A stretch of DNA of 64,000 bases, taken from assembly GCF_016741815.1 (NCBI RefSeq), contig NZ_JAERRJ010000003.1:310001-374000 (forward strand). The letters run 5' to 3'. Positions 58,481-64,000 of the stretch are shown here, in pieces. The DNA is from Nocardia acididurans. GTDB taxonomy: Bacteria; Actinomycetota; Actinomycetes; Mycobacteriales; Mycobacteriaceae. A model generated the notes under the pieces. It saw nothing but the letters and a program-made list of their open reading frames with translations, was not told the DNA's origin and did no database searches. The position numbers and the translations under genes are program-made. Every line of letters starts with the position of its first letter. Position 1 is the first letter of the stretch.

Positions 58481-59527
58481 CTAGTTCCGTCGCGCCTCGG
58501 CGAACAGCAGATACGCCAGGTACACCCCGCCCACCGAGACGGTGACCACGCCGACCGGCAGGGCGGTGGGCGCGAACACCCGCTGCGAGATCCAGTCGCA
58601 GGTCACCAGCAGCAGCGCGCCCATGGCGGCGGCCGGAGCCAGCGCGGTGGAGGGCGTGCGGGCCAGGCGGCGACCCAATTGCGGTGCGGCCAAGGCCAGG
58701 AACGCGATGGGGCCGGCCACCGCGGTGGCGATGGAGCTGAACGCCACGCTCAGCACGATCAGCAGCATGCGGTCCCGCCCGACCCGGACGCCGAACGCCT
58801 GCGCGAGGTCGTCACCCAGTTCCAGCACTCGCAGCCGGGCCGCGGCGACGGGTACGGCCACCGCCAGCACCGCCAGCAGAATCAGCGCGGGCGCGACCTG
58901 CGCCCAGGTGACTCCGCTCAGCGATCCCGCGCCCCAGGCCGCCGCCGACATGGCCGCGGCCAGATCCGCGCGCAGGATGAGCCAGGTATTGACCGAGGCC
59001 AGCATGGCGCTGACGCCGATACCCACGATGATCAGGCGAAATCCGGTCACGTTGTGCCGGAAGGCGAGCAACTGGATGGCCAGTGCCGCCGCCAGTCCGC
59101 CGATGAACGCGCCCGCCGTGGTCTGGAATCCGCCGCCGCCCAGCACCAGCATGACGATGAGCGCACCGGTGTAGGCGCCGGTGTTGAATCCGACCAGATC
59201 CGGGCTGCCGAGCGGGTTGCGGGTCACCGATTGCAGGATCGCGCCGCTCACGCCGAGCGCCGCGCCCAAGGCCAGCGCGAGCACCACGCGCGGAAACCGC
59301 CAGTCCCACACCACGAGTCGATCGAACCGCTGATCGCCGATGAACAGCGCGCGCAGCACCCGGTCCGGCGGAATCGGATAGTCGCCGGTGCCGAGCGAGA
59401 CGACGGCCATGGCCAGCGCCGCCAGCACGAGAATCGCGCACACCACCACGGTCCGGATGCCCACGCGCGCGGTGAGGCGGCGGGTGCGCAGCACGACCAC
59501 CGAGCGGCCGAAATCGATGGCGGTCAT
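58481..59527 (-). CDS. FecCD-family siderophore permease (FepG-like)
   Basis: A 348-residue permease with about ten transmembrane helices. Family landmarks: WDWRFPRVVLALALGAALGVSGAILQSVTRNPLGSPDLVGFNTGA and the cytoplasmic coupling region GDDLAQAFGVRVGR followed by GPIAFLALAAPQLGRRLA. It should pair with the upstream permease as a heterodimer. Its ATG overlaps the stop of that gene (ATGA). Confidence 0.93.
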   Translation of the reverse strand: MTAIDFGRSVVVLRTRRLTARVGIRTVVVCAILVLAALAMAVVSLGTGDYPIPPDRVLRALFIGDQRFDRLVVWDWRFPRVVLALALGAALGVSGAILQSVTRNPLGSPDLVGFNTGAYTGALIVMLVLGGGGFQTTAGAFIGGLAAALAIQLLAFRHNVTGFRLIIVGIGVSAMLASVNTWLILRADLAAAMSAAAWGAGSLSGVTWAQVAPALILLAVLAVAVPVAAARLRVLELGDDLAQAFGVRVGRDRMLLIVLSVAFSSIATAVAGPIAFLALAAPQLGRRLARTPSTALAPAAAMGALLLVTCDWISQRVFAPTALPVGVVTVSVGGVYLAYLLFAEARRN

Positions 59528-60534
59528 TCGGCGCTCACCCGCGTCCGCCGGGCCAGCCAGATCAGGACCGGCGCGCCGAGGAAGGCGGTGACCAGCCCGG
59601 CGGCGAGTTCGTCGGGCCGGATGATGACGCGCCCCAGCACATCCGCGCCCAGCACCAGCATCGGTGCGAACAGCATCGAGTACGCGATGATCCAGCGCTG
59701 ATCGGGGCCGACGATCCAGCGGGCGATATGCGGCACCGCCAGCCCGACGAAGGTGATGGGTCCGACCGCGGCGGTCGCGGTGCCGCACAGCAGGGTCAGG
59801 GCCGCGACGGTGAGCAGGCGGGTGCGCCCGACGTGGACGCCCAGCGCGTGGGCGAGATCCTCCCCGAGGGCGACGGCGTTGAGGGAGCGGGCCGCGATCA
59901 CCGCGGCGATCAGCCCCACCGCGATGAAGGGGGTCGCCCCGGAGATGACGTCGTAGCCGCGCCCGGTCAGGGCGCCGGCGTCCCAGCTGCGCATATGGTC
60001 GAAAGCCTTGGGGTTCAACAGGATCAAACCCCTGGTCAGGCCGGACAGCACCGCGGTGATGGCGACACCGGCCAGGGTGAGCCGGATCGGGTCCGTACCC
60101 TGCCTGCCCGCGGTGCCCAGCCGGTACACGACCACCGAAGCCACCGCCGCGCCGGCGAAGCCGAACCACACGTAGGAGGTGATCTCGGCGGCGCCCAGGA
60201 AGGCGACGGGGATCGAAATGGCAAAAGCCGCACCGGCATTGATACCCAGCAAACCCGGGTCGGCGAGCGGGTTGCGGGTGAGGCCCTGCATCAGGCACCC
60301 GGCCACCCCGAGCGCGAGCCCGGCGAGCAGTCCCAGCAGCGTGCGCGGGACGCGATAGTCGGTGATGACGACCGCGTCCACGGAATCGCTGGTGCCCCGC
60401 AGGGCCTCCCACACCACGGTGAGCGGGATGGCCTTGGTGCCGACCATAAGGCTCAGCACACAGACAGCAACCAGAGCGGCAGCAGCCAGCAGCCATCCCG
60501 GCCAGTGCTGTGGCCGGGCGCGCGATCTTTCCAT
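59524..60534 (-). CDS. FecCD-family siderophore permease (FepD-like)
   Basis: A 336-residue permease with about ten helices and the landmarks RVPRTLLGLLAGLALGVAGCLMQGLTRNPLADPGLLGINAGAA and GEDLAHALGVHVGRTRLLT, then GPITFVGLAVPHIARWIVG. The ATG at 60534 has GGAGAAAG seven bases upstream and gives normal family length; a GTG at 60603 would add 23 residues. It is the first gene of the importer operon, with an iron box about 100 bp upstream. Confidence 0.93.
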   Translation of the reverse strand: MERSRARPQHWPGWLLAAAALVAVCVLSLMVGTKAIPLTVVWEALRGTSDSVDAVVITDYRVPRTLLGLLAGLALGVAGCLMQGLTRNPLADPGLLGINAGAAFAISIPVAFLGAAEITSYVWFGFAGAAVASVVVYRLGTAGRQGTDPIRLTLAGVAITAVLSGLTRGLILLNPKAFDHMRSWDAGALTGRGYDVISGATPFIAVGLIAAVIAARSLNAVALGEDLAHALGVHVGRTRLLTVAALTLLCGTATAAVGPITFVGLAVPHIARWIVGPDQRWIIAYSMLFAPMLVLGADVLGRVIIRPDELAAGLVTAFLGAPVLIWLARRTRVSAE

Positions 60535-60633
60535 CAGGTACTTTCTCCACGAGTGTCGTGCGGTGCCAGCGGTTCCCGCGAGCGGGGCCACCGACCCTGC
60601 CACAGATCCTTCGCGAAACGAAGGTCTTGCAAC

Positions 60634-60652
60634 TTAGGTTTGCCTACCCTAG
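60634..60652. promoter_or_regulatory. DtxR/IdeR-type iron box upstream of the importer operon
   Basis: TTAGGTTTGCCTACCCTAG matches the consensus at 16 of 19 positions. It lies 100 bp upstream of the FepD-like start and 172 bp upstream of the exported-protein gene at 60824. The first is the obvious target; the second could also respond. Confidence 0.85.
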
Positions 60653-60823
60653 CGTGTCTTCTCGTCCGGTTCACAGCTACCGCCCAGCCAGGCGTCAGCC
60701 TCCACCCCCACCCCCGGAACCCGGACAAGCCGTATCCACAGCCCCCGCACGGTATTTCGCATACCCGGTGCCGGGGTCGACGGCGCACGTTCAGATGAGG
60801 GAACAGAGAAAGGTTCACCGTCC

Positions 60824-61522
60824 GTGAAGTTCACCAAGGTCGCGCTGCTGGCCGCCGCCATCTCCGCGTCGCTCGGCGTCACCGCCGGAGCGGTCAATGC
60901 GGCCCCCGCGGAATCCGACCAGGGCGCTATCAACTACGCCACCACCGTCTCCGAGACCAACACCATCATCAAGACCGACGCCGGCTCCATGGTCGTCGAG
61001 GACGGTGTCTTCAAGGTCAAGGCGGCCAACGGCGCCACCGTCGCGGGCACCGAACTGAAGTTCCGCGTAGACGATTTCGAGTTCCCGATCGCGGCCGAGA
61101 TCGCCGATCGCACCGCCACCCTGACCCCGCAGTTCGACCTGGCGCACGCCGTCTACAAGCCGGTCGCCCTGCCGTACGAGAACCAGGCCCCCTGGAAGAC
61201 CGAGTACGACCGTGAGGTCGCGGCCTGGAGCCGTCTGGGCAGCACCATCAGCCTCGGCGCCAGCATCGCCACCATCGTCGGCGGCATCGGCGGCGCGGCA
61301 CTCGGCTGCATCGGCGGCGCCCTCGTCGGCGCGGCCCTGACCGCCCCGCTGGCCCTCATGTTCGGCTCCGGCCCCATCGCCGGCTGCATCGCCGGTGCGG
61401 GCGCCGTCGGCTTCCTCGGCACCCTCGCGGGCCAGATCTTCATCACCGCCCCGGTCGCCATCCTGGCCGCCGTGCAGTACTTCACCACCATCAATCAGCC
61501 GATGCCCAACGCCGCCAAGTAA
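60824..61522 (+). CDS. Exported DUF8020-like protein with glycine-rich hydrophobic C-terminus
   Basis: A 232-residue precursor with a clean Sec signal (MKFTKVALLAAAISASLGVTAGAVNA-AP). The mature N-terminal half is a beta-type domain (TVSETNTIIKTDAGSMVVEDGVFKVKAANGATVAGTEL). From about 140 come two long Gly/Ala-rich hydrophobic helices (TIVGGIGGAALGCIGGALVGAALTAPLALM and so on) with paired cysteines, like a glycine zipper that could insert in membrane. Such proteins are abundant, often in several paralogues, in Nocardia; their role is unknown. Start GTG with GAAAGG upstream. It diverges from the importer operon. Confidence 0.82.
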   Translation: MKFTKVALLAAAISASLGVTAGAVNAAPAESDQGAINYATTVSETNTIIKTDAGSMVVEDGVFKVKAANGATVAGTELKFRVDDFEFPIAAEIADRTATLTPQFDLAHAVYKPVALPYENQAPWKTEYDREVAAWSRLGSTISLGASIATIVGGIGGAALGCIGGALVGAALTAPLALMFGSGPIAGCIAGAGAVGFLGTLAGQIFITAPVAILAAVQYFTTINQPMPNAAK

Positions 61523-61539
61523 TTTCACGGCGGCTTCGA

Positions 61540-61568
61540 GACCCCGTCCGGCATTGCCGGGCGGGGTC
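61540..61568 (+). terminator. Terminator of the exported-protein gene
   Basis: GACCCCG (61540-61546) pairs with CGGGGTC (61562-61568), with inner CCGGC/GCCGG, around ATT. It is 18 bp after the stop codon. The downstream T tract is weak. Confidence 0.8.
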
Positions 61569-61644
61569 GTCCTGCTGTCCGGCGACACTCCGCGCCCACG
61601 CGCGCCCACCGCGAGACGGGCGCACCCGCTGGCATCCTGAGAAC

Positions 61645-63126
61645 ATGAACCCGGAACCGACGCGCGCCCAGACGTTTTCGCTCCTCGCCCGGGCCGGAGC
61701 AGCGGATACCCCGGATGCCGCCCGCGCCGAGGCATTCGAGACACTGGCGGCACTGGAGGACTACCGCTCCACCGCCCCGTTGACCGCCATGGTGCTCGAC
61801 ACCCGGCTGCCCGAGGCGGTGCGCACGAGCGCCTCCGAGACGGTCAGTGGATTCGACGACACCACGACCGGCGACATCCGCCGAACTTGGTGGGCGAGTG
61901 GCGATCCGATCGTCATGCGACACGCACTTCGCCTGATGACCCGGGCCGAGGCCGACATAGTGACATTCGTCGCTCAGGACGACGCCCACCCGCTCCAAGC
62001 GGATGCCCTGTCCGGCATGGTGTTCGGTTTCGACGAGCCGGACTTCGCGCCGATACTCGTTCGCGCCCTGCGTCATCCGGACCCCGGAATCGCGCGCGCG
62101 GCCGCCGATGCCCTGCTCTGGGACGAGCCGGTCGCGGCCGAATCCGCACTGTTGGAAGCTGCGGTGAACCGCGAAACCGACGTGGCCGCAGCGGCAATCG
62201 AGACACTGCGGTACTACCGCAGCCGCCGCGCCCTGCGCGTCCTGGCCGATCTGCGGTCCAGCGACAACGCCCGGATTTCGGCGCTCGCCGCGAACAGCTT
62301 CGACGATATTCGCGAGGACTTCGAGGCGGCCCTGCAGACGAACCCACCCGACATGGCCGTGCCACTGCGAGAGTGGATGCGCCCGGTCGCGGATCTGATC
62401 GAGTCGACACCCCATCGGCCGCCTGCCGGACATCCCGCACCGCATCCGGAGCCGGTCGCACCGACCACGCTCACGTCCACGCGACCGCTGACGGAGCTAC
62501 TCGACGACCCCGACGCCGGTGGACCGCGGCTGCTCGGGCTGCTGCGCGAGAACCCTTGGTCCGCTGACGAACCCACCGACCGAACCCGCTGGAGCGCACG
62601 CCTCGCCGAACACCCGGACCCCACGATCCGCGCGGAAGCGTGTTCGATCCTGGCCGGCTGGGCCGAATCCGCCGTGCTGCTGAACCTGATGACCGATCCC
62701 AGTGCCACAGTCCGGAAGTCGGCGGTCTGGTCACTCGGTCAGGTACCCGGCGACCCCGCCATCGCCGACCACGCCTGGGCCTACCTGTCCACCGCCGCAG
62801 GCACCACGGCCTCCGAAGCGGTGCGCACCTACGCCACCCACGCACCGGCCGGTCGAGCAGTGGATCACCTCCAGGAGCTGGCCTGGTCCGACCCTCGCGA
62901 ATGCGTTCGGTACCAGGCCATCCGCTCCCTCGCCACGCTCGGGGCAGACGATGCGCTCCGCACCCTCGCGCCCATGCTGCAGGAGCCACCCAGAATCCAC
63001 TGGGGCGTGCACATCGCCCTGTTGGACAATCTCCACGAACTCGGAATTCACACACCCGCTCCGGATCATCTGAGCCAGGCCGACAATCTCGACCTGATGA
63101 CGGCGCTCCTCCGCTTCACGAACTGA
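61645..63126 (+). CDS. HEAT-repeat protein
   Basis: A 493-residue soluble all-helical protein made of degenerate HEAT or PBS-lyase-type repeats, visible as recurring units such as HPDPGIARAAADALLW, DPTIRAEACSILAGW, DPSATVRKSAVWSLGQVPGD and DPRECVRYQAIRSLATLGADDALRTLAPML. A Pro/His-rich linker (PHRPPAGHPAPHPEP) near 265 splits it into two arrays. HEAT arrays bind proteins; some pair with phycobilin lyases, but no such signature is seen. Client unknown. Single gene, convergent with the aspartyl-tRNA synthetase gene. Confidence 0.85.
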   Translation: MNPEPTRAQTFSLLARAGAADTPDAARAEAFETLAALEDYRSTAPLTAMVLDTRLPEAVRTSASETVSGFDDTTTGDIRRTWWASGDPIVMRHALRLMTRAEADIVTFVAQDDAHPLQADALSGMVFGFDEPDFAPILVRALRHPDPGIARAAADALLWDEPVAAESALLEAAVNRETDVAAAAIETLRYYRSRRALRVLADLRSSDNARISALAANSFDDIREDFEAALQTNPPDMAVPLREWMRPVADLIESTPHRPPAGHPAPHPEPVAPTTLTSTRPLTELLDDPDAGGPRLLGLLRENPWSADEPTDRTRWSARLAEHPDPTIRAEACSILAGWAESAVLLNLMTDPSATVRKSAVWSLGQVPGDPAIADHAWAYLSTAAGTTASEAVRTYATHAPAGRAVDHLQELAWSDPRECVRYQAIRSLATLGADDALRTLAPMLQEPPRIHWGVHIALLDNLHELGIHTPAPDHLSQADNLDLMTALLRFTN

Positions 63127-63168
63127 CGCGAAGGACCGCTCCGCACCTGGTCGCAGCCGTCTCGGACG

Positions 63169-64000
63169 TCATGGGCTGAGGCGGTGGAGGTCTCGGGGAA
63201 ACAGGGTGGACCAGCGGATGTTGTCGACCTCGACGAGGCGGGATACCCAGCGCTCCAAGCCGATTGCGAAGCCGCCGTGCGGGGGCATGCCGCCGGACAT
63301 GGCTTCGAGGTAGGCGGTGTAGCGGGCGGGGTCTTCGCCTCGGGTGGTCAGGGCGTGCAGGTAGTCGGCGTGGTTGTGCAGGCGTTGACCGCCGGTGACC
63401 AGTTCCAGGCCGCGGAAGAGGAGGTCGAAGGAGTTGGTCCAGCGGGGGTCGGTGGGCTGAGGGTGGGTGTAGAAGGGGCGTTTGGCGGCGGGGTAGCCCT
63501 CGACCGCGAGGAAGTCGGAGCCGAACTCCCGCAGCGCCCATTTGCCCAGGGCACGTTCGTGTTCCGGGGCCAGGTCGGGTTCCTCTGGTGGGGCTCCCAC
63601 CACTTCGAGGGCCTCGGTGAAATGCAGGACGGGGATCTGTTCGGGAACCGATGGCAGTTGTGCGCCAATCGATTCCACCGCCGTGCCCGCCGTGGCCCGG
63701 ACTCGTTCGAGCATGGCGGCGAGGGTGTCACGCAGCACCGAAAGGACGTCGCGGTGGTCGGCGATGAAGCCGAATTCCACGTCCAGGGAGACATATTCGG
63801 CGAGATGGCGGGCGGTGTCGTGGGGTTCGGCGCGGAAGACCGGGCCGACCTCGTAGACCCGCTCGAAGACCCCGGTGAGCATCTGCTTGTAGAGCTGCGG
63901 CGACTGGGCGAGATAGGCGGGCGCGCCGAAGTAGTCCAGGGTGAAGACGTTCGCGCCGGATTCGGCGGACTGTTCGACGATCTTCGGAGTGGTCACCTCG
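63169..64000 (-). CDS. Aspartyl-tRNA synthetase, archaeal/eukaryotic type (5' end beyond the window)
   Basis: The C-terminal 277 or so residues of a class II synthetase. Motif 2 region: YKQMLTGVFERVYEVGPVFRAEPHDTARHLAEYVSLDVEFGF; motif 3: SGGMPPHGGFAIGLERWVSRLVEVDNIRWSTLFPRDLHRLSP. The absence of the large GAD insertion of bacterial AspRS and the R-x-E-x-x-x-T-x-R-H-L-x-E layout mark the archaeal-type enzyme, which often is non-discriminating (charging tRNA-Asp and tRNA-Asn). Mycobacteria use the bacterial type, so this may be a second copy. The frame is open to the window edge. Confidence 0.88.
   Translation of the reverse strand, partial: EVTTPKIVEQSAESGANVFTLDYFGAPAYLAQSPQLYKQMLTGVFERVYEVGPVFRAEPHDTARHLAEYVSLDVEFGFIADHRDVLSVLRDTLAAMLERVRATAGTAVESIGAQLPSVPEQIPVLHFTEALEVVGAPPEEPDLAPEHERALGKWALREFGSDFLAVEGYPAAKRPFYTHPQPTDPRWTNSFDLLFRGLELVTGGQRLHNHADYLHALTTRGEDPARYTAYLEAMSGGMPPHGGFAIGLERWVSRLVEVDNIRWSTLFPRDLHRLSP

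Overview
The window is high-GC actinobacterial DNA, most likely from Nocardia or a close mycolic-acid-containing relative. The indications are GC-ended codons throughout, the AurF-like/FprB pair that mycobacteria also carry side by side, three DtxR/IdeR-type iron boxes, ACAD gene pairs, a DUF397 gene and a DUF8020-like exported protein. This is inferred from gene content; no rRNA is present. No prophage, insertion sequence, CRISPR array or convincing tRNA gene was seen.

Layout. 1-7.3 kb: the end of an SDR gene, then two Hsp70/actin-like ATPase genes flanking an operon of an AurF-type di-iron oxygenase and the ferredoxin reductase FprB. The first ATPase has a membrane segment and a long Gly/Ser-rich tail. 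7.5-12.8 kb: a secreted cell-wall amidase, then a Rieske lipoprotein, a DUF6529 membrane protein, an exported protein and an ECF sigma factor, opposed by a small exported protein. 13-23.7 kb: a DUF397 protein, an SDR, hydrolases, a DUF2156/MprF-like membrane protein, a DUF5996 protein, an ARPP-1-like/vWA gene pair, and an exported alkylsulfatase diverging from a TetR repressor over a perfect palindrome. 23.7-29.8 kb: a Zn alcohol dehydrogenase with two acyl-CoA dehydrogenases, a patatin lipase with its own TetR, a DUF3159-like membrane protein carrying a second copy of the alkylsulfatase operator, and a 34-codon gene with its own terminator. 29.9-40.8 kb: metabolic and envelope genes, a LysR/DapA-like divergent pair and an arginyl-tRNA synthetase. 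An array of seven short palindromes about 21 bp apart lies between two convergent genes.

40.8-60.7 kb is a catecholate siderophore locus. DhbA, DhbB and DhbC make 2,3-dihydroxybenzoate (DHB), DhbE activates it, and a free-standing aryl carrier protein carries it. A 2829-residue NRPS (C-A-T-E-C-A-T-TE) builds the peptide. An MFS pump exports the product, a lipoprotein with FepD/FepG/FepC imports the ferric form, and an SIP-type reductase releases iron. Three iron boxes (near 43.7, 57.5 and 60.6 kb) explain all of its transcripts. The predicted scaffold is DHB-D-(basic amino acid)-X, by analogy with chrysobactin and vanchrobactin.

60.8-64 kb: a DUF8020-like exported protein, a HEAT-repeat protein and the 3' part of an archaeal-type aspartyl-tRNA synthetase gene that runs off the window.
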